Shown: positions 21,122 to 33,300 of the stretch, piece by piece | How the letters are laid out: each line of letters begins with the position of its first letter | Position numbering within the stretch: position 1 is the first letter of the stretch | From: Rhytidiadelphus loreus | Lineage: Eukaryota; Streptophyta; Bryopsida; Hypnales; Hylocomiaceae | Direction of reading: 5' to 3' | Length of the DNA stretch: 64,000 nt | NCBI GenBank assembly: GCA_947034895.1 | Contig: OX344763.1 | Coordinates: forward strand, 20,677,001 to 20,741,000 | Program-made: the position numbers and the translations under genes | Notes under the pieces: generated by a model | Told to the model about the DNA's origin: nothing | Seen by the model: the letters and a program-made list of their open reading frames with translations, nothing else | The model's database searches: none

Positions 21122-21597
21122 TTTTCATTTTTAGCACATTTTTGAGGACTATGTATATTCCATCTTATGTATATATAAAAGGATATTATCCATTTTGAAC
21201 ATTTTAATGCAAGCACATTGAATTCTATGTAGTTCCTTGACAAGAGTACATAAATATAGATATGAATTTTTGGTTATTTATGTTTGCAATGTTGTGAATA
21301 CTTGAATATTCTAGGAATTTTGGCAGGAAAATGACCTTGGGAGTTCGGACTTTCGGAATTAAAAGAGAATTAAAAAAAAAAGGAAAATTAAAAACTTGCC
21401 GGATTGGAAAAGAACTTGTTATTGAAGTTCAGAGCAATTGTCACGGCTAGGGTGAATTGACCTACTCATTGCCACTCCAAGGCAAATACTAGAATTTTTT
21501 ATTTTCAAGGCTTATTTTTTTTGTGGAAATTCTGAATTCATAGTTTCAATTATAGGCCCCAAATTACCCCAGGGGATGCAAGAATTATCCAAACAAA
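21122..21597. other. 3' flank of WCH copy 3
   Basis: AT-rich, with no frame of interest. It probably includes the 3' untranslated region of the preceding gene. Confidence 0.4.
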
Positions 21598-21802
21598 TGG
21601 CAGTCGCCCGTTCCTTGACCTGCAGTCGCCCATTACTGGACCCGTGGCGCCCACTTCTGGACCCGCAGTCGCCTACTTCTGGACCCGCAGTCGCCCACTC
21701 TTGGACCCGCTGTCGCCCAATCTTGGACCCGTAGTCGCCCATCACCTGACTTATTTTAGATTTTTGGACCCGCATTCTCTCATGGGGCGACCGCGGGTCC
21801 AA
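21598..21802. repeat. GC-rich motif cluster 6
   Basis: About eight copies of GGACCCGCAGTCGCCCA-like units on the plus strand, closing with one inverted copy (GGGCGACCGCGGGTCC near 21785). It lies directly upstream of the hAT gene. TTTATCACCTTGGCTCTG at 21841 is a weaker version of the shared box. Confidence 0.85.
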
Positions 21803-22049
21803 GGAGTTTTCTTGTATAAAGTTCTAAGGGTACCCCTTGTTTTATCACCTTGGCTCTGTTGATAAAACTCTTGTCTTGGACCTTCGAAAGAGGCTTCATG
21901 CGGACGTTTAATTTCTTCGGAGGGCAACAACCGTGTTTAGAAGGGTTTACAAGACCACTCTAAGCGGGTTGCTTTGTCATTACATCTTCCATAGTATTAG
22001 TGTGATTATTGTAGTCATTTTCTTTGAAGACCCAGTGTTGATCTACTAC

Positions 22050-25000
22050 ATGGCTGGACAAGGTGTTGGGAGGGAGGGGACCATGAATGATACGCGGAGG
22101 TCCACAAAGGATTGGGACCCTTGGCTAGTACCGTGTACCCCAATTGATAATTCCCCCCATGCTCGAAAATGCGTGTTTTGTGGGTGGAGCAAAGCATTTG
22201 TACGAAAGAGAGCATTGATTCACTTTGGCTATGGCGGCTCGACTACATCGAAGCGTTGTAAGGAGATCCCTAGAATTGTACGAGAAAAGTTTCGGACTGG
22301 CGAGGGGCAAGTTCCAAGGTCCATGAGTTACGAAGAGATGTATGATGCACCGGCTAGACATGATGCACCAGTTAATGTTGCAGAGTCTATTGTCGCACCT
22401 GCGTTGGATGTCGAAGAAGAAGGGTCTCTCAATCCCTTTGAATCAAATGCAAGACCAAATCCTACGCCTGATTCGGTAGATTCTACTGGAACAACGCTTG
22501 AGAGAAGGAGGAACATGCCATCTGTTTCTCGGCAAAGAAGCATGGATGAATCATTACAGACGGGCCGCAGACAAGAGTTGGATAGGTTGTGGGCTTCTTT
22601 CTTTTACGAGGCGAACATTTCATTTAATGTTGTGCGCCACCCGACCTTCGTGAATGCTGTTAAACAAACTGTAGCAGCTGGATTCGTGTACCAACCGCCA
22701 CCGTATAATGCGATTCGCACGAAAATGATAGATGTTAAGAAGGCATCGGTTGAAGCCATGGTCTCGGAGCGGACGAGGGTTTCAATAAGTCAGTATGGAG
22801 CGACAATTTGTTCAGATGGTTGGTCCGATACTAATTCGCGGCCATTACTAAATATGATGTTGGTGTGTCCCACCGGGGATGTCTTTTGGGGATCAGTGGA
22901 TAGTACTAGGGAGAAGAAGGATATATCTTACACGACTAAGACGATGGCACGATACATTGAGGAAGTTGGGCCTACCAACGTTGTGCAATTGTGTACGGAC
23001 AATGCTGCAGTCATGACGGGGGCGATGGCAAGGTTGGAAGAAAGGTACCCTCACATTTATAGGCAGGGTTGTGCGGCACACATTTTGGACTTACTCTTAG
23101 AAGACTGGGGAAAGGATCAGAGAGTAAAGGAGTTGGTAAAAAAGGCTTCATCAATTGTGAAGTTCATCAAGAAATACCAACATACTTTGGCGTTGTTTCG
23201 GAGATTTTCACCAAACAAAGTGTTGAGACTTCCAAGCAAAACACGTTTTGCCACAAATTTCTTGATGATTGATCGTTTGGTAGACTGCAAGCAAGCAGTG
23301 CACAACGTGACACTGGATGAGACATACATGACGTTCGAGTTGAGTTTGCAAAACCGCAGAAATGGACATTTCATTATGGGCAAGGCCAAACTTGCAAGGC
23401 AAGATATCCGTTCAGAAGAGTTTTGGGTTCAGTGCGACAATTTCCTCCATATGGTAGAGCCCGTGCTGCTTTGTCTTCGTCATTTTGATGGAAAAGTCCC
23501 GGCAATGCCGAAAGCTTTAGTAATGATGACAGCCTTGAAGGAGCACATTTATTCTCTCAAGAATGCTCCATTTTTCCTTGATCCAGTGGTGGCAACACGA
23601 TATGAGAAACAATTTGATGCTCGTTGGAAGTTGATGATTACTGACCTACACTATGCGGGGGCACTACTAAATCCATACTTGAGTGACGTGGAGACTATTC
23701 ATAACAATGGCTACGCGAAGGGAGCTTTGAATCGAGTCATACGAAAACTGAGCGTACCATTGAACGTGTCAGTAGTGGAAGCAATGCAAGAGCTAACTCA
23801 ATTTGAAGAGAAGACAGGTGCATTCGATCCTTTACATGAGGCTCCCGATATCATTGAATGTCAATTATTGCCTCATCAATGGTGGAATCGTGTGGGGGCA
23901 ATGCTCTTCCAAAAATTGCAAAGCGAATTCTCGGTTTGACGTGCTCTGCATCTTCGTGTGAAAGGAATTGGAGCATGTATTCCTTTGTGCACAATAAAGT
24001 GCGAAACCGCTTGGCCACGACAAAGGCAGAGACATTGGTGTATATCTACGCGAACAACAAACTTGAACGTCAAAAACGTGGACACAACCCAACCATTTTT
24101 TACGACCAAATGCTTGCAGATGGAGACGATGAGGACGAGCGTGATGGGCCTTTGTCTTCAGGGGAAGAAGATGACGTTGTTCCTGATTTTATGAGAGAAC
24201 GCGAGAACCGCAGGGATGAAGAGGATCGGTTGCGCAACAATCCTTGGAATGCAATGGTTAGGCCGCCACATAGTCCTCCACGACCAATATACGGGAATAC
24301 ATTTGATTTTAGTGACGATGGGTATGTTTCTCCGGGAAATTCACCTGTACGCAGTCCACCGCAAAACGTCGTGCACAATATGGATGCAATTTCGCCGGCA
24401 CATGCATCACTGAGGAGGGAAAGCACCCCCAACAACAACGACGAAGGCGTACCTATTCCCATGGCACCCGTAGAAGAAGAAGGTAGATCTCCAATATCAA
24501 CTAGTTCGCCTCCAAATATGGCCCGCAATTTAAGAAGCAGTGCACAAGTTCCAATGAGAAGCGAACATGAAGAAGAGGCCATCGAAGTCAATGAAGTTGT
24601 ACACAAGGGAATACCAAATCCCGTTGTATTGAACGCATCTACCCTCAGAACAACTGTTACTACAGATGATGATGATGTGCCATTGGCATATGTTATGAAT
24701 CGAAGTCGGAATGTGCCGTTGAATCCAGAGACGACTACAAATGTGGCAACAGTGAGGAGGTCTATCCCAACCCTTCCAACAAGGCCACCGGTGCGTGGAG
24801 GTGCTCTACGGACGATTGATGAAGAGGTTCACGGCTCAGCTCCACAACCCACTCAACCTTCATCCGTGTCTGGCCCTGGCGAATCATCATTAGGAATCCA
24901 GGGGCGCAACAGTAGAGGCCAGAAAAGGCGTATTAGGAGGGTTGACGAGAGGGGACCTCGAAATCCTAAACGACCCACTCAAATTGTCCAACGGTGTACC

Positions 25001-25321
25001 ATTGGAGCGGGATGTTCCACCCAGAATGTTGGACAATCAAGTAGAGGAGGGCGACACCCTGCATCCAACATGGATGGAACTACGGATGCGTTGAGGCTCA
25101 CGAAACGACTTGTGCAAACTGAAGGGTTCAGTGGTGTAGATACAGAAGTTCGAAATCTGAACTCAGAGGTAGAGCGTGAGGTACAAATCGAAGTAGTAAC
25201 AAGGGAAGATGATGAAATCGAAAGCTCGGGCGACAACATGAGCAACGAAGAGTCTTACGAAGATACAGACCCTAATGCTGATGAGGTGCCGAGCGATTCC
25301 ACATTCACGCCTGGTGACTAG
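22050..25321 (+). pseudogene. hAT-superfamily transposase, one frameshift
   Basis: The frame opens with non-ATG codons upstream, so I place the start at ATG 22050. An N-terminal BED-like zinc finger (CVFCGWSKAF...LIHF) precedes a DUF659-type domain (about residues 200-340: SDGWSD, LCTDNAAVM, GCAAHILDLLLEDW). These are features of plant hAT transposases, which cut and paste DNA through an RNase H-like fold. The frame stops at 23939, but the hAT C-terminal dimerisation signature (CSASSCERNWS, HNKVRNRL) continues in another frame from about 23900 to 25321. One base gained or lost in the G run near 23895 explains this. After the dimerisation domain comes an unusually long (about 400 residues) acidic, Pro/Ser-rich tail. 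I could not find convincing terminal inverted repeats. Confidence 0.8.
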
Positions 25322-25827
25322 AGTACTAGAGAAGTAGACAATAATTATAGTTATAGTTATAAGGTTTTAGCTTATATGTTAGATAGCAAATCTTTGTAGT
25401 TCAAGCTTTGAGCCTTCATCCTGATGTGTAAGGATTTTGTAATGCTTCATCAAGCATATGAGCATATTAGAGTGAGGGACAGATTACTGGTTTTAAAATA
25501 TATGTTGAGTTCTAATTGGTAGGCAGTTAGGTGATGACTGCAACGTGGTTATAAAAGTGCAATGCAAGTATGGCTACATTTGAAGTCCGCCTCAAAGCAA
25601 TATCGATGACTAATTAATATAATCGTTGTTGACATTATTATTGTGGCCTTATACTGGGTGAATTTTTGGGATTAGAGAAGTTTGTCCAATTTACATTTCA
25701 TGGGCTCTATTATTTGCACTTGTAAATTGTAAACCCCAATATAACGTAGCACCTAATTCTGCGCTTATAAAACACCTATGTGACGTGTTACTTCAAAGAC
25801 TGAATATACCAAACTTAAATCCTAAAC
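25322..25827. other. 3' flank of the hAT gene
   Basis: AT-rich unique sequence without coding signal, ending at motif cluster 7. Confidence 0.4.
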
Positions 25828-26185
25828 TGAACCTGCGGTCGCCCTGGAACACGCGGTCGCTGTCTGCTGCTCCGACCCGCAGTTGCCCTGTAACCCGCAG
25901 TCGCCCCTACCTGTCGGACCCGCGATCGCCCTCAGTACCCGAAGCCGCGGTCGCCCCTTCACCCGAAGTCGCCCTAAAGCCCCTGACCCGCAGTCGCCCA
26001 CTCACCCGCAGTCGCCTTCAAGCCTAAACCCGCAGTCGCCTCTATTTTTTCCACCCGCGGTCGCCCCTTCACCCAAAGTCGCCCTAGCGCCCCAGACCCG
26101 CAGTCGCCCCTTCACCCGTAGTCGCCTCAATTTTTCCACCCGAGGTCGCCCAAGGCAGACCTGCACGCGCCCACACCTGCAGTCG
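25828..26185. repeat. GC-rich motif cluster 7
   Basis: C-rich motif (GACCCGCAGTCGCCC, CACCCGCGGTCGCCC, CACCCGAAGTCGCCC) on the plus strand. By the orientation rule a plus-strand gene should follow. Instead a GACGTC/GACACG-rich segment (26250-26340) resembling the leader next to cluster 1 is met, and then the 3' end of the minus-strand TNPA-like gene. The original downstream gene may have been displaced by the CACTA insertion. Confidence 0.85.
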
Positions 26186-26341
26186 CCCACACTGGCTGTC
26201 CACGTCAGTTCTGAAGCCCTGCCACGTAGGCAAAATCTATTTACCATGGGGTAAAATTTTTTACCCCTCCGCGACGCGATGTCAAGTAAACTCGACACTT
26301 CGTGACACGCGACACGCGACGTCAGACGTCATACACGACGC

Positions 26342-29212
26342 CTAAACCCAAAAATATGTCAGACAAGACAACCCTGTCTGGCGGTGCTCCTTCTCCTTTG
26401 ACATTTCCATAAAATTTTGAAACATGGAACGCAAATCATCCATTTGTTTTTCCAGTTGTGCAGACTGTGCTGTTGAACTGGCCAATACCTGGTTGAACTT
26501 AGCGTCGACGTCACTCTTTAGTGCCTCCACTACTAACCTCAAAGAAGAATCTGCTCTGCCACCACTCTATCATCCGAGATCAATGGCATTAGTCAGAAGT
26601 AGTCATGCATGAAGTCATCTCTCAATTAAGACAATCACATTTTGAGAAAGCTTGAGCCGCACCACAACAATTGAATAAAATCACGATAAATCATAGAACA
26701 GTCATTTCTCAGTCAAGATAGTCACTGCTCAGTCAAGACAGTCACATTCAAAGAGGCGGAGGCAACTAAGTGATTCACACGGCAAAATATGACATCCAAG
26801 TGTCACCCTGCTCTTCTTTAGTACAAATTGCTGTTTTGCCAAGGTTAAGAGTACAAGATGTACCTCATTTGTTTCTATCGCTGTGAGACTACCATCGGCG
26901 GAGTCTCGTATTGCAGAGCCTCCCTAAAAAGCAAATGTCACATACTGCAAAAAAAGGGCAAATACATCCAATTGACCCTAAATTCAACACCAAAAGAAAT
27001 GAAGAAACATGGAAAAATGCTGGAAAGAGAAGACCATTGCATTTGAGAGGCTGAAATGGGCCTTACCGGAAGATCCTTGACATTCTTTCCCTTCCGTCCT
27101 ACTTGGTTATTGCTCTTTGCACTTTGTCGTGCTACGATCATTTGCTGAGCCTTCTCCTGTTGTACGTCCGTTTGCCAGTACTCTACGAGTCTGTCCCACT
27201 GATCTTCAAAGTCTACGTTTAGAGGACAGGAAGTCATCCCTTTCAACCACTTAATCTTCAAGCGAAATCTCTCTAATTTGAGAAATCGGGTAATGGTTGT
27301 TCTGAAGTCCAACATGTTGAGCGGGCGTGGCACATATTCGAACTCAATGTCTAGTGCCGCTCTCAATTTCTTGACGGCCGACGGCGACTGCTTTGCCCAC
27401 TTCACAACACTGAGGTCCAACATCAGAGGCACTAAACTCCGCACGGCCTCATCCCATGAATTCTTGCCATCGCATGTAGGATCCACTTCCCCCAGTTCGT
27501 TCACCTGCAGTCGGTTTGCCTTGCCTCTTTTTGTTGAACGGTCACGGCTAACAGATTCGTAAACACTTCTCTTCTTCCGCCTCCTCGAGCGATCCTCGCT
27601 CTCCTGTAAAGGTTGAATGAATGGAGGGGTTGGTCCAGCCCATAGAGGCATTGTCGTCTTTGTGTGTGGTGGCATCCACTGGGCTGGCATGTATGACCAT
27701 GTGCCATAATCCCCTCCTGCAGGTGGCGCGTCTTCAGTAGTTGCTGCCCCTCCCGAAGGCTTTGTTGGTGACCTCTCCAAAGTCGGCCCTTTCCTTCGCT
27801 TCTTAGATTGGCGGCCAAGAGGTTCTGCTTCTTCGAAGTCGTCATTGCTGCTAAAGTGCAGAGCAACGCGATTTCCTTCTACATACACAAAATGAGGAAG
27901 AACACACCAATTCAAAATCAAACATTCAACTGAATTCCTTAAACAAGTAGCTTCGGATGCACTTCTTCAAATAGTGGCTGATCGTATTTCTAATTTCTAG
28001 TCCAGTTTGGCTTCAAATGCAATGGATGCATCACAAGTACCCTAAACCTCACCCTAAAAACAATGCCAACTTCAATTCCTAAACCCTAAATCCTAGGTGA
28101 AACACAAGGTAGCGTAGAAACTAAATACCTACGGGAGGCACCTTCTCGCCTTCTCGGTGGATTGCTCCAGAAGATGGGAACAAGCGATTGCAAGTTTGAG
28201 CATACTTGCTTCTATGTCCACTTCATTTGAGTTAGTGGCCTCCGATGACGAGTCCGAGGAATCGCTAGACATGTCGCTTAAAAAAAAATCGCTCTTCTGC
28301 CGACAGTGCGCAACTTCCTCCTTCTCCCGCTCTGCCTTGGATGGGCTTGGTGCGTGGATCTCCTCGGCTGCACGTTCCTCTCCTTCGTCTTCAGATTGGC
28401 CACAACTGCAGGCTTCCTCGCTGCCAAGTCCGCGTCCCTGCGACGTAGGAGCGGAACTTAGGATTCCCGATTCCAAAAAACTAGTGCTGCATGAAGAGGA
28501 CGCTCTTAGCAAGGGAGAAAGCAAAAACAAGGGAGGCACGATGAGAAGCTACAGCAGAGTAGCAGACACTCCAAAAAGATAGGGTTTGCACTACAGGTGC
28601 AGAGGATTGTCAAGCAAGCCTAGGTTTCAAGAAGGAACTCCATGTGGACAGCCGACATTTGTTTCAAGGCAGCGGAGAATTTATATTCAACAATGTGACT
28701 AAGTCATGTCTCTAAGATGACTAAAAAGTGACCCAAGAAGGGTCACGAGATAGTGAAGACTAATATAGAATGACTTGCATTCGACTTTCCAAAGACTAAA
28801 TTTTGGCGGCTGCTAAAGTCGGCGCCGAATTTAATGCTAGCTTGAAAGGAAACCCTACCTGCAGCCACCTCTGAGACTTTTTGACAATTCAAAACGCAAA
28901 TTCTAAAGTGAAACAAAAACCCACACAGCGATGCTCATCCTAAAACCGAAAGTAGCATTGTCTTCTATAGAATACAACGACCAGTAATGAAGGCCTCCAA
29001 ATACTGTAAGCCTCAGATGCTCTGACTGTGCATTGGGGCAGTTTGAAATTCAAATATGGTAGAGAAAAAGAATTTACTTACAAGATTCCTTTGGCGCGCA
29101 GAGCATTGTTGAGAATTCTTTGGTTCGCCGCCACGTTCCTATCACAAAGCAGCTCGTACTCCGTCTTCTCAGACGACGGAATCTCAGGCTCGGTATCCAT
29201 GTTCGACCGCAT
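26342..29212 (-). CDS. TNPA-like protein of the CACTA element (5 exons)
   Basis: Proposed exons 29212-29082, 28486-28133, 27850-27067, 26923-26864 and 26566-26342, each with GT-AG borders and matching phases, giving about 517 residues without a stop. The N-terminus has an ELLCDRNVAANQRILNNAL helix like the start of plant Transposase_24 proteins. An acidic Ser-rich region follows, then a Lys/Arg cluster (GRQSKKRRKGP). The conserved part has LKIKWLKG, CPLNVDFEDQWDRLVEYW and ARQSAKSNNQVGRKG, resembling Transposase_24 (PF03004). The C-terminus is a coiled coil. TNPA-type proteins bind subterminal repeats and assist excision. It is apparently the intact half of the element. The upstream ATG could lie further 5' (open to 29503). 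Confidence 0.6.
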
Positions 29213-30324
29213 CCACCCTTCACTAATACTCCTGATGTGACGAATGCGGTAGGACGCAAGTGAAGACCTCTGAAGGAAGATCTGTAGCTTTGTCGATGGT
29301 GCCACAATGCACCTGCCTTGAGTACCAATCGTGGCGGTGAGTTTCTTCTGATGTCCACTACAATCTGTGTCTGCCTTTGTGTTGCATAGAAACAATTGCA
29401 ATGACGGTCGAGCGTCTGTATTATAAAGGATTGCAGAGAGAGGTTGTGGGTATGATGGTCGAGATTTGTTTGGCGGCCGATCATTACATTGGCAATTTAG
29501 CAATTACTGCGCCCCTCGGTTCTAGTTAAGGGATTGAAGGGCCGGTCCTATGATTACGGAATCAGATTTTGGAAGGGTGTCCCCCCAACGGTCAATTGTA
29601 TCACTATGATGATCACACCGATATCTCTCAGTCATTGCAAATGACACGAAAATGAATGCATGACAAGCCTGTTCAGAGACAACGTCCATTGTGTACAGTT
29701 TTTCCTCAAATTGAAAAAAGGCTCACTTGTTTTCAGAGGGTGAATACGTAGGATCCTCAAGCATTCAGTGGTATAGAAGGCCGACGTTGCATTTGATGGT
29801 TGAATTTCAAATGCATAACTAACTGCTTTGTCCCATAATGTATAGAAAGACTCCTTGTTTGTGAACCACAGCAGGGTGCACGAGAAGTGTTCCATGAAAG
29901 TTAGAACTCTAATGTACAAGGCCTGTCTTCCGTTGAGTTTTCATCACAAACTTAAGGTACAGGGGGCTCACATGGGGCTATCAAATTCAAAGGTAGGCAA
30001 TGCTGCTTTTCAGGGTCAAAGAGTAATATATATCTTTGAAGTTAAGATTTAGTCATGTCTAAGTCAAACTTCCATTTTTGGAGTGAAAACAAAGTCATAA
30101 CAGTCATTAAGAAGTGACTAAGAAGTGACTATTGTCATTTTGTTGGTGACTATGAAGTTAGTACAGTCATTTTCTGGTTACTACAAAGTCACATAGAAGT
30201 GAATTTGTACATTCATAGTGGAACCTAGCGGTTTAGGACAAGTCATGAGGTCGCCATTCCATTTTATCTTCTGATTGAATGTCATTTTATCACTTTCAGA
30301 GGGCTGTAATCCGGCTTGCTCAAC
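29213..30324. other. Divergent promoter region of the CACTA element
   Basis: Separates the TNPA-like start (minus) from the Tnp2 start (plus). It contains AGTCAT/AGTGACT repeats near 30050-30200 that match the subterminal words. No separate gene seen. Confidence 0.45.
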
Positions 30325-33300
30325 ATGATTCCTACCAGACTGCCTCTGTCTGAGGAGCACAGACAACGACTTTGCGATGAGCTGTTGTGGATTAGGGAAT
30401 TGCAAAGGGCGAAAGAGTATAACGTTACAAGAATTCACTGCCCTTGCACTAAATGTCGTGGACGCAAGAGGCTATTCATCCAAAATGTGCGTGAACATCT
30501 AATCTGCAATGGTAGGCATGCGGATTGCAGAATTTGGAGAGGTCCAGGCACCCGAGATTCTTCAGACGAAGAGTGGAACCGACATTTCTGGGGAAGACAA
30601 GAAGCTGGTCCGTATGACGTAGAACAGGAAGAGTGGGTCGAAGTTGATGCCACCGTTGATGTCGAAGGGATGGTCAGGGACACACATCCTCCACCGGAAA
30701 TTTCCCAGACCTCACTGGAGAGATTCCATGACAAGGTAGCCAATACTTTTGCGACGGCAGACTCCATACATGAAGAAAGTATGGACTTCACTGAGGAAGA
30801 TGTTGCAGAGCTAGAAGAATGCAGGCCCGATGCAGTTGAGCCAGAGGCGGGTCCGCTGGGAAGTGCAGAGGCTTCTAATTTTGACGCTTCTGAGTTGGAC
30901 AAATCCATGGAGGCTCTATACGGTGGTTCACGTTCTAGCAAACTCGCAGCAATAGTGCTGCTTATGAACATGTGCATTGTGCATGGGGTCAACAATCAAT
31001 GCACCCATGAACTATTCAGCCTTTTGCAGCGCCATTTGTTGCTTGAGGGGAATACCTTACCTAAGACATACCACGCTGCAAAAACATTGACTACAACATT
31101 AGGATTGTCATACAACAGTATACACGCATGTGAGAGGGGTTGTGTCTTATTTCGCGGTGAATTTGCCGACGCCTTGTGCTGCCCAAAGTATGGTGGCCGA
31201 CGGTATAGAGATGAAGAACGAAGGTGCTATCCGGTCAAGGTTCTTCGTCATTTTCCACTCATCCCGCGACTTCAACGACTGTACAGGAGCCGTGAGATCT
31301 CGAAATTGATGGTATGGCACGTTGAAAATCAGAGTAACAAGGAGGGAGGCGACGGACTAGTACGTCACCCTTGTGACTCAAAGGCTTGGGCACATTTCCA
31401 TGAGAATGTGGATCCTACGTTTGCAGTGATCCTCGTAATGTTCACTTTGTTTTATCGGCAGATGGCGTGAATCCATTCAAGCAAAACAGGTCCTTTTGGT
31501 CCACTTGGCCAGTATTACTCCTAAATTACAACCTTCCACCATGGCTATGTACCAAAAAGTTCTTTGTATTGCTTTCCCTCTTGATCCCAGGCAAGGAATC
31601 CGTGACATCTGAAGTGTTTGATGTTTACCTTGAGCCACTAGTTGAAGAGTTGCTGCAGCTATGGGTTGGAGTTCCGGCTCACGATGCAACAAAGGATGTT
31701 GGATGTAGGACCTTCTAACTGCGTACTATGTTGATTTGGACAATTCATGACTTCCCGGGCTACGGTATGGTAGGAGGATTTTCTCATCAAGGATATGCTA
31801 CTTGTCCGTGGTGTGGAGCAAACTTGGGGGCGGAGCATTCAATTGAGCTTGGAAAATGTACCTACGAAGGCACACGACGTTGGTTACCTGCAGATCATCC
31901 ATATAGATCAGAAGAGATGAAGGACCACTTCAATGGATACATGGAAGACCGTCCTGAACCAAGTTCTGTAACAGTGGAGGACCAGATGGCACATGCGGCT
32001 GAATGCGAAGCATGGAGAGTAGCAGGAAATAGGGACGGCGCAGCTGGTGACCCTTCAAAAATACACGGCGTAAAGAGACTATCGAGCCTATACAAATTGC
32101 CATATTGGAAGGTGAGAATCAGTAATCCCCTTCTATTTACTATTGAATGACTTCCTTACGACTGGAAGGTTTCCGCTAAGTCACGTTTAAGTCACTTGTT
32201 AGTAGTGGAATAGGTACAGTCACATTCAATGATGCAAAAATGACAGTCTTCCGACTTCTTATCTGTATTTGAGACAATGGCCCTTGAAACCAATCTTCAA
32301 TGCCATTGATAATCAGCCTCTGCCTAAAATTCCTTAATTTTTTTTGGTCCATTTCAATTGTAAGACTTTGTATCGTGTTCAAGACTGCTCAATTTCTGCC
32401 TCATAAACCGCATGTGAGCAGTAACAAAGACAGTGAATGCTTGCAGTACCTTCTCATTTGCCACCTCCTAGACGTCATGCATTGTGAAATGAATCTTGCC
32501 AAGAACTTTTTGAAGACTATTACGGGGAAGAAGGACATTGTGAAGGTTAGAAGAGACTTGCAAAGGCAGAATATTAGGAGGAACTTGTGGCTAACGCCAA
32601 ACCCACGTAAGCCTGGAAAGATGTTGAAGCTACAAGCACCATATGTATTTTCTGAAGATGAGTTTGAGAAGTTTGCTAGGTGCATTGAGTCCTTGAAGAC
32701 GCCGAGCGGATTTTGCTCACACTTGGGGAGGTGCATTCGGAAAAAGAACTTCGGAGGTCTGAAGTCCCATGATTACCACATACTCATGCAAAAGGTGATG
32801 CCATTGGCACTTCATGGTCTCCTTAAACCGGGTCCACGCATGGCTGTGATGCGCATGTGCAAGGTCTTTAGACGCTTATGCACAAAAGTTTACAATCCAG
32901 TTGACTTCCCATCATTGCAAGCAGACGTGGCAGAGAGCATGGCATTGTTGGAGATAGAATTTCCCCCTTCTTTCTTTGATGTCATGACACATCTCCCCTA
33001 TCATCTTGCAAGGGAGCTAGACCTTTGTGGACCTGTTAGTGCAAAGTGGATGTATCCAATCGAGCGATACATGAAAGTTTTGAAGGGTCATGTTCGAAAT
33101 ATGGCACGTCCTGAGGCATGCATGGCAGAGGGGTACTTGAAAGACGAGTGCTTAGGCTTTGTTACAAAGCACTTGCATCGCTTTGAGGGTACCCAAAGAC
33201 GTGGGTGGGATGCAGATGAAAAATATGGCGATGCTGAGGACGTCTTGCAAGGTGCGGGGAAAACCTACGTACTCAACGCTAAACTAAGGGACATAGCGCA

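Noticed and set aside
26186..26341. Left terminal inverted repeat of the CACTA element
   Set aside because: I searched for CACTACAAG-like sequence on plus near the left limit and found none, so no left end is claimed.
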